Shown one piece after another: positions 1 to 7,180 of a stretch of DNA of 12,522 bases. The notes under the pieces are model-generated. The model saw only the letters and a list, made by a program, of their open reading frames with translations, was not told where the DNA came from and did no database searches. Origin of the DNA: UBA1765 sp045615885 (lineage in GTDB: Bacteria > Fibrobacterota > Fibrobacteria > Fibrobacterales > Fibrobacteraceae); assembly GCA_045615885.1 (NCBI GenBank), contig JAZLFR010000024.1, positions 1-12,522 of the forward strand. Direction: 5' to 3'. Within the stretch, counting starts at the first letter, position 1, and each line of letters begins with the position of its first letter. A program made the translations under genes and the position numbers.

Positions 1-401
1 GAGGTATGGGGTCAGCGCCTGCGCGCCTAGAGGAAACGGTAATTACAACACCTCATACCTCTAGATGCGAAGCATCGACCTCAAAGCGTAGCGCCCTCAC
101 ACAACTCAGACGACAGACGCTAGCCTACAGCCGACACATTGGAAATCAACATTCACTATACCCTAGACCCTGAACCCTATCCTCTAAAACAATGGAATTT
201 AACAATCCTCTTTCGTCTTTCGTCTACCAGCGAAGCGGTCTTTCGTCTAACCCCTAGCCCCTAGATCCTAAATCCTAGATCCTAATAACCCCTCTCGTCT
301 CTCGTCTGTAGGCACGCAGTGCCGTTCTCTCGTCTATTCTATACCCTAGCCACTAGATCCTACTCTCCCCTAACACCTTCTCTCTAATCTATATTTTATA
401 T
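1..401. repeat. Non-coding region of interspersed short repeats and mini-hairpins
   Basis: I see no gene here. The stretch is built from a few words used again and again. GAGGTATG(G/A)GG occurs at 1-11 and inverted at 51-61. Variants of TTTCGTCT/CTCGTCT recur at 210-225, 240-248, 294-307 and 328-335, with an inverted relative (AGACGACAGACG) at 108-119. CCTAGATCCTA-like words recur at 251-285 and 343-362. Between them sit small perfect or near-perfect hairpins: GATGCGAAGCATC (64-76), ACCAGCGAAGCGGT (226-239) and GGCACGCAGTGCC (311-323). This looks like a degenerate intergenic repeat mosaic, not a decayed gene. Its function is unknown. Confidence 0.6.
390..395 (+). promoter_or_regulatory. Possible -10 element (TATATT) directly before the start codon
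   Basis: TATATT ends six bases before the ATG at 402, which puts a transcription start at or very near the start codon. No Shine-Dalgarno sequence is visible upstream of that ATG, so a leaderless or very short-leader mRNA is possible. No convincing -35 box lies 16-18 bases upstream, so this is a weak call. Confidence 0.3.
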
Positions 402-2960
402 ATGAACTTATTGCAGATGCTTAAAAACTTGCTACACCCGGCGGGCATTGCCTCCGTGCTTGTCTCGCTCGCCATTCCGTTCACCATCTATTTACTGCCC
501 AAAAACACACTGGGTGACATGGATCTGCACGTTTCCATTCCGCTTTTTGCAGTGCAGACCGTCGCAATCGTCGCGCTTTTTGCCATGCTCTTTAAAGATG
601 GCAAGGCCTATCTCAAGGAACTTGCTCCAAAGCCCATTTACCTGCTCATCATAGCAGCAGTTGCCGTGGCGGCCACCATTTTTGCAGGCACGCAAATCGA
701 AGCCCGCCACCGCGTGCAGAGCGATGAAAGCGTATTCCTTTCACTCGCCCAGAACATGTACCACAACCACCAATCGGGCACCTGCAACCAGGGAGAATTT
801 ACCGACGGCAAGCTTGAATGCAAGGCCGTCAGCAATAGCTTCAAGACAAAGGGCCTTTCATGGCTCTACTTCCTTGGCATGCCGTTCCTTGGCGATGACC
901 TGCACTGGGCTTTCACAGCGCAGCTGATTTCGCTTACCATCACCATTCTGCTCTTTTTCTTTGCCATTCTCGCCTGGACGCGCGAAGCTCCGTTCGCACT
1001 CCTTGCAAGCTGCCTTCTTGCCGCCCAGCCAACACTACTATTCCAGTTCCGTTCACTTTCCATTGAACCGCTCTACATTCTGCTCCTCAGCCTTGCGCTA
1101 TTGGCCTGCAACTTCGCCTTTGAACGCAACACGTGGAAGCACTGGGCTCTCGCCGCGCTCCTGATTGCCTTCTTTGCCCAAACCCGCCAAGAAACAGTTT
1201 TTGGCTACGCAGCATTCCTCTTCATTGCACTTCCAAAGATCCTGGACAAAAAGGACGCCAAGGCACCTATTTTCTTTGTGCTGCTTTCCCTGTTCTCTGC
1301 CCCGGTGCTAATTACCATCAGCTACTACCAGAACTTCGGATTCCAGGGTGGCGAATTTGCTGCCCACGGCCATTTCATTGAAGATGTCACCAAAAACTGG
1401 GAAGTCATGACGAGCGGTACGGTACGCAACAACCTGCCAGCAAACCCATTCCTCCCCTATTTCAACTATTTCTTCCTTGCAGGCTCCATCGTTCTCGTGA
1501 TCAAGGCTGCCATGGAATGGTTCAAAAAGAGCTTTGGCCAGGCCAGCCGCGCACTCGTATTCATTCTTTTGCTAGGCATCCAGACCTACATGATTCTTGA
1601 AAACGTGTCTGGCGACTTCACCATCGAAATCAACCAGCGCTACAGCCTCGTCATGTTCCCGTTCATGGCGTTCCTTGCAGCCTACCCATTCTGGGCGTTG
1701 CTCAAGTTCTTTGGCGAAAAGTCAGACTGGAACAAATTGTGGCCGATAGCGGCAATCGTCGCAAGCCTCATCGTGCTCGCCTATACAGCCTCCCTGAAGC
1801 AAGCCTTCAACGAAAACATCATGTACAACCGCAACCATTTGACAACCGAAGAAGTTGCCATTTGGGACTGGCTGCGCGAAAAGGGCGACATAAACAACAA
1901 GTTCTTTATCTATGCCCGTCCATACCACTTTGTAGGCTACGGAATCTCTTCAATCCACTACGACCGTGCACGCCAAATGTCAAACGGAGAACTGCTGGAT
2001 CTGATAGAAAAATACAAGGGCGAAGTCTATTACATTCGCGGTCTCGACTGCTGGGATAGCCAGACCTACCACAAGAAGGCCGTGGAGCACCGCATTCCTA
2101 CAACTTGCGACCACTTTGAACGCGACATGGAACTTGTCGGCGAAAAGAACATGCTAATCACCAATAACTACTGGGTGCAAATTGCAAAGTTCAAGGGCCG
2201 CAAAAACTACAACTCAGGCAATGTGCTCCGCCGCGTAGAAAGTGCCGATTCGGCAAACTTCCTTGCCTTTGAATTTGCGGAACAGCGCCCGCAGCCGTGG
2301 GCCCTGCAAATCAACAACGACGGCAAAGAAACAGTGCTCCCGTACAAGACTGGCAAAACACGCTTCCAGTTGCAAAGTGCTACACTCCCTGGCTACCAGA
2401 CATTCACGGTCGCTGTCGTCGATACGAACAGCAAAAAACTTGTGGCAAAGCATTCCGTATATCGTTTGAATAAAGAAGAATTTGCCGACAAGCTCAATGC
2501 AATTCGTCCGATTTCACACAAACAAGGCTGGGGCTCGCTCCATGTAAATTCAAGCATCGATGGCAACCAGTTCTCCTTGAACGGCAATTCCTATTCCGAA
2601 GGCCTTGGCATTCACTGGCCCTCCCAAACGGTATTCGGAGTAGCAGACTATGATTCCCTTTCTGCCCTTGCAGGCCTCGACGAAGAAAGTCTCTGCAGCG
2701 AAGAAGGAGGCAAAATCACAATCTATGGAGACAACAAGATCCTTGCGGAATATGCGGTCAATTACGGAGCTCCGGCAGAAATCGGCGTGAACTTGCGCAA
2801 AGTCAAGGAACTAAAAATCGTCACAACGCCGAACGGTTCCAAAGATTGCGGCCATGTAGATATCGTGCTCCCGCTACTGTACAAGAATTTATCTAATTTG
2901 GTCGCAAACAACGTAGAAAACCTTAACGATCTCGAAATTGACGATCAGTACAGGAAGTAG
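402..2960 (+). CDS. GT-C family membrane glycosyltransferase with C-terminal NPCBM-like domain
   Basis: This 852-residue polytopic inner-membrane protein is probably a GT-C enzyme of the PMT_2/ArnT kind, which moves a sugar from a polyprenyl-phosphate carrier to an acceptor on the periplasmic side. Hydrophobic segments run from about residue 12 to 465. The first large loop carries an acidic pair (D108-E109, in QSDESVFLSLAQNMY) just where GT-C enzymes have their catalytic or metal-site acidic residue. 'NQRYSLVMFPFMAFLAAYP' (411-429) resembles the late conserved segment of the family. After a soluble region, residues about 709-826 resemble an NPCBM carbohydrate-binding domain: GWGSLHVNSS, then the YSEGLGIHWPS core, AGLDEES, then ITIYGDNKIL. 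That domain is unusual on a GT-C enzyme. The stop codon lies one base before the next ATG (a GT2 donor synthase), so the two are probably one operon. Substrate is unknown. The start is supported only by the absence of a better one; M6 (417) is an alternative. Confidence 0.8.
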   Translation: MNLLQMLKNLLHPAGIASVLVSLAIPFTIYLLPKNTLGDMDLHVSIPLFAVQTVAIVALFAMLFKDGKAYLKELAPKPIYLLIIAAVAVAATIFAGTQIEARHRVQSDESVFLSLAQNMYHNHQSGTCNQGEFTDGKLECKAVSNSFKTKGLSWLYFLGMPFLGDDLHWAFTAQLISLTITILLFFFAILAWTREAPFALLASCLLAAQPTLLFQFRSLSIEPLYILLLSLALLACNFAFERNTWKHWALAALLIAFFAQTRQETVFGYAAFLFIALPKILDKKDAKAPIFFVLLSLFSAPVLITISYYQNFGFQGGEFAAHGHFIEDVTKNWEVMTSGTVRNNLPANPFLPYFNYFFLAGSIVLVIKAAMEWFKKSFGQASRALVFILLLGIQTYMILENVSGDFTIEINQRYSLVMFPFMAFLAAYPFWALLKFFGEKSDWNKLWPIAAIVASLIVLAYTASLKQAFNENIMYNRNHLTTEEVAIWDWLREKGDINNKFFIYARPYHFVGYGISSIHYDRARQMSNGELLDLIEKYKGEVYYIRGLDCWDSQTYHKKAVEHRIPTTCDHFERDMELVGEKNMLITNNYWVQIAKFKGRKNYNSGNVLRRVESADSANFLAFEFAEQRPQPWALQINNDGKETVLPYKTGKTRFQLQSATLPGYQTFTVAVVDTNSKKLVAKHSVYRLNKEEFADKLNAIRPISHKQGWGSLHVNSSIDGNQFSLNGNSYSEGLGIHWPSQTVFGVADYDSLSALAGLDEESLCSEEGGKITIYGDNKILAEYAVNYGAPAEIGVNLRKVKELKIVTTPNGSKDCGHVDIVLPLLYKNLSNLVANNVENLNDLEIDDQYRK

Positions 2961-2961
2961 A

Positions 2962-3873
2962 ATGCTTTTATCAGTAATCGTACCGCTTTACAACGAAGAA
3001 GAAATCGTCGCAAAAACATTCCAGGTTCTTGAAGAAGAACTGAAGAATGTGGAGCACGAGCTCATTTTCGTGAACGACGGTTCCAAGGACAAGACCCGCG
3101 AAATTCTGGAAAGCCTTCTGCCCTCCACCCCGTACAACAAGCTCGTGAATTTCAGCAGAAACTTTGGGCACCAGGCAGCATTCAGCGCTGGCCTAGACAA
3201 AGCCACAGGCGATGCAGTCGTCATCATCGACGGCGACTTGCAGGACCCGCCAAGCCTTATCCACGAAATGCTTGAAAAATGGCGCGAAGGCTACCAGGTC
3301 GTTTACGCCCAGCGCAACAAGCGCGCAGGCGAAACCATATTCAAGAAGTTTACCGCTTTCGCATTCTACCGCCTCATAGGCAAGCTCACAAGCATAGACA
3401 TTCCGCCAGACACAGGCGACTACCGCCTCATGGACCGCTGCGTAGTGGACCAGCTAAAGAACTTGCCGGAGCGCAGCCGCTTCCTTCGCGGACTCGTCTG
3501 CTGGGTAGGTTTCAAGAAAATCGGCGTAAAGTACGACCGCGCAGAACGCACTGCAGGCACATCCAAGTATCCGCTCAAAAAGATGGTTCGTCTTGCTCTC
3601 GACGGCATTACCGGTTTCAGTTCTTCGCCGCTCAAGATAAGCTTCTACATGGGCATTTTTGCAACGCTCGTAGGCTTTGGCGTTTTCGTATGGTCCATCA
3701 TCGAAAAAATCATGTCGCCAGCAACGACAGTTCCCGGCTGGGCCTCCCTGATGACTGTCATCGTATTCTTCTCTGGCGTGCAGCTCATGACAATCGGCAT
3801 TCTTGGCGAATACATAGGCCGCATCTACGATGAAGTCAAGCAGAGGCCTTTGTACATCGAAGACAAGAAATAA
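2962..3873 (+). CDS. GT2 polyprenyl-phosphate glycosyltransferase (DPM1/GtrB/ArnC-like)
   Basis: The 303-residue protein is a family 2 glycosyltransferase that would transfer a sugar from a nucleotide donor to undecaprenyl (polyprenyl) phosphate at the cytoplasmic membrane face. Visible motifs are SVIVPLYNEEE (4-14), FVNDGSKDKT (37-45 region), the DGD metal-binding motif (D90-D92, IIDGDLQDPP), DTGDYRLMDR (150-159) and the ERSRFLRGL helix (170-178). Two C-terminal membrane segments follow (about 225-247 and 260-284), then the typical tail LGEYIGRIYDEVKQRP. ATG 2962 is preferred over an upstream in-frame TTG at 2938 because AGGAAG lies four bases before it and the family starts here. It follows the GT-C gene with a one-base gap. 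The likely relation is that this enzyme makes the lipid-linked sugar that the GT-C protein uses. The sugar cannot be told from sequence. Confidence 0.9.
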   Translation: MLLSVIVPLYNEEEIVAKTFQVLEEELKNVEHELIFVNDGSKDKTREILESLLPSTPYNKLVNFSRNFGHQAAFSAGLDKATGDAVVIIDGDLQDPPSLIHEMLEKWREGYQVVYAQRNKRAGETIFKKFTAFAFYRLIGKLTSIDIPPDTGDYRLMDRCVVDQLKNLPERSRFLRGLVCWVGFKKIGVKYDRAERTAGTSKYPLKKMVRLALDGITGFSSSPLKISFYMGIFATLVGFGVFVWSIIEKIMSPATTVPGWASLMTVIVFFSGVQLMTIGILGEYIGRIYDEVKQRPLYIEDKK

Positions 3874-3898
3874 TTTTTTGTTTTTTGAACATAGCAAA

Positions 3899-3930
3899 AA
3901 CCCTGTGCAAGCACAGGGTTCTTTGTTTTT
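3899..3930. terminator. Bidirectional intrinsic terminator between convergent genes
   Basis: AACCCTGTG, loop CAAG, CACAGGGTT forms a strong stem (3899-3920). On the plus strand it is followed by CTTTGTTTTT. On the minus strand the stem runs into five T's (the AAAAA at 3896-3900). It sits between the GT2 gene and the convergent glucanase gene and can serve both. Confidence 0.88.
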
Positions 3931-3948
3931 GAGGTAGGATTTTAAATT

Positions 3949-5061
3949 TTATTTAGCTTCGCGGGTCATGAGCAGCTTGCAATAGCCGCCTTCAACGACC
4001 ACATTGCTCTTGGAAAGCATCACGTGTTCCATTTCCCAGTTGCCAGCAGTCCAGTGGTCAGAAAGGTCGGAACCGTCGAAGTCATCCTGCCATTCCTTCT
4101 TAAAGGTCTTGGTCGATTCATCATAGGAATAAACACGAACATAGTCGATCCATTGGGTTTGCGGTCCACCGGCCAATTCTGCGCCAGTGAATTCGCCGAC
4201 CCATGCCTTGCTCTTGGAAGCCCAAAGATTAAAACGAATGCTTTGCTGTTCGGTCATGAAGGCTACCTGGTCATGCTTGACCTTTGCCGGGCGATCCATG
4301 CCAACTACATCGCGGCGAACTTCGACACTGTCGATTTCCCAGGAAATGTATTCCGGAGTCCAGATTATTGCATACAGATGGAAATCTTCCGTAGCATCAA
4401 ATCCAAAACCGGTCACATATTCGGAAGTAATGTTGTTATGCGGTTTTTCGCCATCTACGTCAGGGACACGGGTAATCAAGTTGGACTGCCATTCCCCCTT
4501 GTTCTTGCCCAGAACTTCGATATCGATTTCATTCCATGGTTCATCTTCTTTTTTCCAAGAATCATCATAATAGAGGAACATGGAACTTACGGAACCAGGG
4601 ATAGAAACCATCTTCATGCGTGCTTCAAAGCGACCGTAGGTGAACTGGTCAACACCAGAAAGTTCGGCACCATAGTAATTATAGTTTGCAAAATTCTCTA
4701 CCGGAGTAGATTCGTTCTTTGCAAAAGTATTTGGAATTTCCACTTTTACAGGATCCATCGGCTCGCTAGGAGTCAATTCCTTTTGGGAACTTGAAGACAA
4801 GCCACCCTCATCAGAGGAACTGGAAACTTCATCATCCTCAGAAATGCTAGAAGAGGAATCTTTAGTGTCTTTAGAATCGCTTGATTTTCCACCATCTTCC
4901 TTTACAGATGAAGAAGATACATCGCCCTTTTCGTCATCGGTAACTTCAGAAGAAGATGAATTCGTATCGACCGGAGACAAACCGTTGGAATCACTGGAGC
5001 AGCCTACCCACATTGCAGCAGAAAGACCGAACATCAAAGGAAGAAGAAATTTTGCTTTCAT
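3949..5061 (-). CDS. GH16 beta-glucanase (lichenase-like), circularly permuted, lipoprotein
   Basis: The 370-residue protein is a probable endo-1,3-1,4-beta-glucanase or related GH16 enzyme anchored at the cell surface. Residues 1-20 are a signal peptide ending in WVGC, a lipobox with Cys21 as the lipidated residue. Residues about 22-100 are a flexible linker of serine runs and acidic or lysine residues. The catalytic domain follows from about 110. The GH16 active-site motif WNEIDIEVLGKN (176-187) gives E178 as nucleophile, D180 as assisting acid and E182 as acid/base. The segment normally at the N-terminus of GH16 enzymes (WQDDFDGSDLSDHW, then NVVVEGGYCKLLMTR) is here at residues 324-367, the C-terminus. 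This is the circular permutation known for F. succinogenes lichenase, which it also matches in YG(R/K)FEARMKM and VSSMFLY. Unlike that enzyme as I recall it, the serine-rich part precedes the domain and the protein is lipidated. The SD AGAGGT lies seven bases before the ATG. The gene is monocistronic and shares its terminator with the GT2 gene. Confidence 0.92.
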   Translation of the reverse strand: MKAKFLLPLMFGLSAAMWVGCSSDSNGLSPVDTNSSSSEVTDDEKGDVSSSSVKEDGGKSSDSKDTKDSSSSISEDDEVSSSSDEGGLSSSSQKELTPSEPMDPVKVEIPNTFAKNESTPVENFANYNYYGAELSGVDQFTYGRFEARMKMVSIPGSVSSMFLYYDDSWKKEDEPWNEIDIEVLGKNKGEWQSNLITRVPDVDGEKPHNNITSEYVTGFGFDATEDFHLYAIIWTPEYISWEIDSVEVRRDVVGMDRPAKVKHDQVAFMTEQQSIRFNLWASKSKAWVGEFTGAELAGGPQTQWIDYVRVYSYDESTKTFKKEWQDDFDGSDLSDHWTAGNWEMEHVMLSKSNVVVEGGYCKLLMTREAK

Positions 5062-5200
5062 AGTTGGAACCTCTTGTTTTATGGTCTAAAAATAGATAGC
5101 AAATTCACATAAATCCACCAGGCCAACAGAATAAAAGCTTTAAGTGTATCAACAGTTTTATCGTTTTTACAAAACAAAACCGTTCTATGAAATACTTTAC

Positions 5201-5229
5201 TTGCCAACCTTTTTGATGTTGTCTAAATT
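5201..5229 (+). promoter_or_regulatory. Promoter of the trp leader and trpCF
   Basis: TTGCCA (5201-5206), a 17-base spacer and TAAATT (5224-5229) form a plausible sigma-70-type promoter. The -10 ends six bases before the leader-peptide ATG at 5236, so that peptide would be read from a leaderless or nearly leaderless transcript. The same -35 word and spacing occur at 7553-7581. Confidence 0.6.
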
Positions 5230-5235
5230 TTAGGC

Positions 5236-5286
5236 ATGGAACTTGAATATCGCAGCATCAATTTCTGGTGGTGGCTGGCTCTATAA
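5236..5286 (+). CDS. trpL: trp operon leader peptide (three consecutive Trp codons)
   Basis: This 16-codon ORF encodes MELEYRSINFWWWLAL and ends in TAA. Trp is the rarest residue, yet codons 11-13 (5266-5274) are TGG TGG TGG, 118 bases upstream of a tryptophan biosynthesis gene. That is the hallmark of a ribosome-mediated attenuation leader. The reading frame has a stop 12 bases before the ATG and no other in-frame start. No SD is visible; the putative promoter places the mRNA 5' end near the ATG. The stop codon overlaps the first base of the antiterminator strand, the expected spacing for a stalled versus a released ribosome to choose between the two structures. Confidence 0.88.
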   Translation: MELEYRSINFWWWLAL

Positions 5287-5357
5287 CCGGGGTCTCCTTT
5301 TTGCGTGTCAAAAATGAAAAAAGAAAGGCTCCGGTAACACCGGGGCTTTTAATTTTT
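5286..5357 (+). promoter_or_regulatory. Tryptophan transcription attenuator (antiterminator/terminator switch)
   Basis: Segment 2, ACCGGGGTCT (5286-5295), can pair over 10 bp with segment 3, AGGCTCCGGT (5326-5335), to form the antiterminator. Segment 3 (5325-5335) can instead pair over 11 bp, with two G-U pairs, with segment 4, ACCGGGGCTTT (5339-5349), around the loop AAC. The run TTTTAATTTTT (5347-5357) then completes an intrinsic terminator. Segments 2 and 4 share the identical word ACCGGGG, so the structures exclude each other. A ribosome stalled on the Trp codons at 5266-5274 would leave segment 2 free and allow trpCF transcription. A ribosome reaching the stop would cover segment 2 and cause termination. 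I see no strong 1:2 pairing. Confidence 0.87.
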
Positions 5358-5391
5358 AAAGTTTAGATTTTCATTTAGCCGTGGAGCAAAA

Positions 5392-7074
5392 ATGAGCGAA
5401 GACATTTTGAAGAAGATTGTTGACCGCAGACGTGCAGACATTGAACGCCTTGGTCTCACCTTTGGCTTTGACATTCCCGAAAAGCGTACCGTTGGCCGTT
5501 GCGAATTTCTCGGCCGCCCGGGTCCCATTCTCGAAGTCAAGCGAGCTTCGCCCTCCAAGGGGGACATTGCCCCGGACTTGGTTCCTGCGGATTTGGCCTG
5601 CACTTACGCCGCCGCCGGCGCACAGGCAATTTCTGTGCTTACAGAAACCAACTACTTCAAGGGAACTTTGGCAGACCTGATTACGGTGGCCAAGGCCGTG
5701 GATAATGGCGATGGAACCAAGAAGTGCGCCGTGCTCCGTAAGGACTTCTTGCTGTTCGAAGACGAAATCGATATCGCCTACCGCTGCGGTGCCGACGCGG
5801 TCCTTTTGATTGCCCGCATCCTGGATGACGAACAGCTGATCAAGATGGCAAAGCGTGCCCAGAGTTTCGAGATGCAGGCTTTTGTGGAAGTCCGCGAACC
5901 GGACGATCTGAGAAAACTGAACCTTGTATTGGAAACGTTGGACAAGGAAGCCGCTGGGGACGCAGCGAAAAGTGCCGAACGCACCATCGTCGCAGGCGTA
6001 AATTCCCGCGACCTGGCAACCTTCCACATCGACCCCATGGTTCCAGCGGCTATCCGCAACAAGCTGCCGGCAAAGGCTGTTTTTGAAAGTGGCGTACACA
6101 CACCTGCCGACGCCGCATTCGCCCGCAGCCTGGGCTTCAAGGGAATTCTCGTTGGCGAAGCCGTGGCAAAGAACCCGCCCCTGGCAGCAAAGCTGGTTGA
6201 AGCATTCGCAGCAGCCGAAGACAACCGCCGCGGTGACTTCTGGAAGACCTTTGCAGAACGCCGCGACGCCAGGCGCGCCCCCTACGTAGCAGCGTTCATT
6301 GAAGAAGGCATGTCAGCCGCAGATGCAGAACGCGCCGCACACAAGATCCCCATGGTCAAGATTTGCGGCATCACCCGCGAAGAGGACGGCTTTGCCGCCG
6401 CCGAAATGGGAGCCGACATGCTGGGCTTCGTCTTCAGCAACACAAAACGTCTGACTAACGAAAAGTTCGTCCGCTACTTCACCCAGTTGCTCCGTAGCGA
6501 ATACGAAGCGGAAGGAAAGCTTTGCCCCCTGTTTGTTGGCGTCATTACCGAGACCACCACAGAAGAAGGCAAGACCGCCATTAGGCTTGCCGCCGAAGGC
6601 GTTCTGGACGCAGTGCAGTTCCACGGATTTGTAGCCCCCCCATTTGATTCCACATGCAATTGCGCAGAAACGCTTGATAATCTTGTATGTCATTGCGAGG
6701 AGCGCAGCGACGCGGCAATCCAAACTGTCCCAGCAACACTCCCCTGCTACAACGCCCTTCGCATCGGTTCCGCAGAAGACTTCGAGAACTTCGCCGCCAT
6801 CCGCAAGCACGGCGAGCCCCGCGTTCTCCTAGACGCCAAGGTAGAAGGCATCCCCGGCGGATCAGGCCAGCGCATTCCCGAAGAACTGCTCCGCGAAAAA
6901 GCAGGCGAAACACCCTTCTGGCTCGCCGGCGGCATTACTCCCGAGAACGTTTCTGACATCATCGCAAAATTCAGCCCGGAACTTATCGATGTTTCCAGCG
7001 GCGTAGAAGACGCTCCGGGAATAAAGAACTTTGAAAAGATGATGCAGCTGTTCGAAGCAATCAATAGCTTGTAG
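5392..7074 (+). CDS. trpCF: Bifunctional indole-3-glycerol-phosphate synthase / phosphoribosylanthranilate isomerase
   Basis: The 560-residue cytoplasmic enzyme fuses TrpC and TrpF, two successive steps of tryptophan synthesis (isomerisation of phosphoribosylanthranilate, then closure to indoleglycerol phosphate). The TrpC half (about 1-272) shows ILEVKRASPSKGDIAP (K50, K56), TETNYFKG (E85, K90), LRKDFL (K117), AFVEV (E166), GVNSRDL (N204) and VFESGV (E232, S233), so all the catalytic residues I would expect are present. A linker of about 45 residues leads to the TrpF half from about 320: MVKICGIT (catalytic Cys325), GADMLGFVF, VQFHG (408-412), LLDAK (catalytic Asp481), PFWLAGGI and IDVSSGVE. 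The TrpF half holds an insertion after VQFHG that includes a repeat-encoded peptide (residues 433-445). GGAG lies five bases before the ATG. The gene stands alone behind its own attenuator; no other trp gene is in the window. Confidence 0.96.
   Translation: MSEDILKKIVDRRRADIERLGLTFGFDIPEKRTVGRCEFLGRPGPILEVKRASPSKGDIAPDLVPADLACTYAAAGAQAISVLTETNYFKGTLADLITVAKAVDNGDGTKKCAVLRKDFLLFEDEIDIAYRCGADAVLLIARILDDEQLIKMAKRAQSFEMQAFVEVREPDDLRKLNLVLETLDKEAAGDAAKSAERTIVAGVNSRDLATFHIDPMVPAAIRNKLPAKAVFESGVHTPADAAFARSLGFKGILVGEAVAKNPPLAAKLVEAFAAAEDNRRGDFWKTFAERRDARRAPYVAAFIEEGMSAADAERAAHKIPMVKICGITREEDGFAAAEMGADMLGFVFSNTKRLTNEKFVRYFTQLLRSEYEAEGKLCPLFVGVITETTTEEGKTAIRLAAEGVLDAVQFHGFVAPPFDSTCNCAETLDNLVCHCEERSDAAIQTVPATLPCYNALRIGSAEDFENFAAIRKHGEPRVLLDAKVEGIPGGSGQRIPEELLREKAGETPFWLAGGITPENVSDIIAKFSPELIDVSSGVEDAPGIKNFEKMMQLFEAINSL
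6688..6727 (+). repeat. Palindromic 'CHCEERSDAAIQ' repeat inserted in frame in trpF
   Basis: The stretch begins TGTCATTGCGAGGAGCGCAG and ends GCGGCAATCCAAACTG, with terminal inverted ATTGC (6692-6696) and GCAAT (6715-6719). Read in the trpF frame it gives CHCEERSDAAIQT. I recognise this as a dispersed palindromic repeat seen in many bacterial genomes, usually between genes. Here it falls in the loop between VQFHG (408-412) and the following strand of the TrpF barrel, where related enzymes have few residues. The frame is kept and both TrpF catalytic residues remain, so the enzyme is probably functional. Confidence 0.8.
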
Positions 7075-7089
7075 AAAACTGAATTACTC

Positions 7090-7131
7090 CTACTGAAAAT
7101 TTTTTCCAAACTAAGCAAAAGTTTTCAGTAG
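7090..7131 (+). terminator. Probable terminator of trpCF
   Basis: CTACTGAAAA (7090-7099) and TTTTCAGTAG (7122-7131) pair perfectly over 10 bp around a 22-base AT-rich loop, 15 bases after the trpCF stop, followed by AATTTTGGTTT. The stem is AT-rich, so strength is uncertain. The 5' arm resembles that of the hairpin after the ATPase gene at 11665. Confidence 0.6.
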
Positions 7132-7137
7132 AATTTT

Positions 7138-7160
7138 GGTTTACTTTTTGAACCTGAAAA
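7138..7160 (+). repeat. Partial copy of the 34-bp cassette repeat
   Basis: GGTTTACTTTTTGAACCTG shares the 11-base core CTTTTTGAACC (7144-7154) and the GGTT/AACC hairpin arms with the full copies further right, but lacks the CTTATAGGGG arm. It lies 27 bases before the SD of the next gene. It could be a diverged copy or a chance match. Confidence 0.4.
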
Positions 7161-7180
7161 AAGCTATGTTTTGAGGTACT

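Noticed and set aside
204..362. CRISPR array
   Set aside because: The repeated words are 8-11 bases, irregularly spaced and degenerate; there are no uniform spacers and no cas genes.
2938..2961. TTG start for the GT2 gene
   Set aside because: ATG 2962 has an SD and matches where the family's first strand begins; the extra eight residues overlap the upstream gene.
4024..4794. 256-codon plus-strand ORF
   Set aside because: It lies wholly antisense to the GH16 gene, whose domain and catalytic motif are clear.
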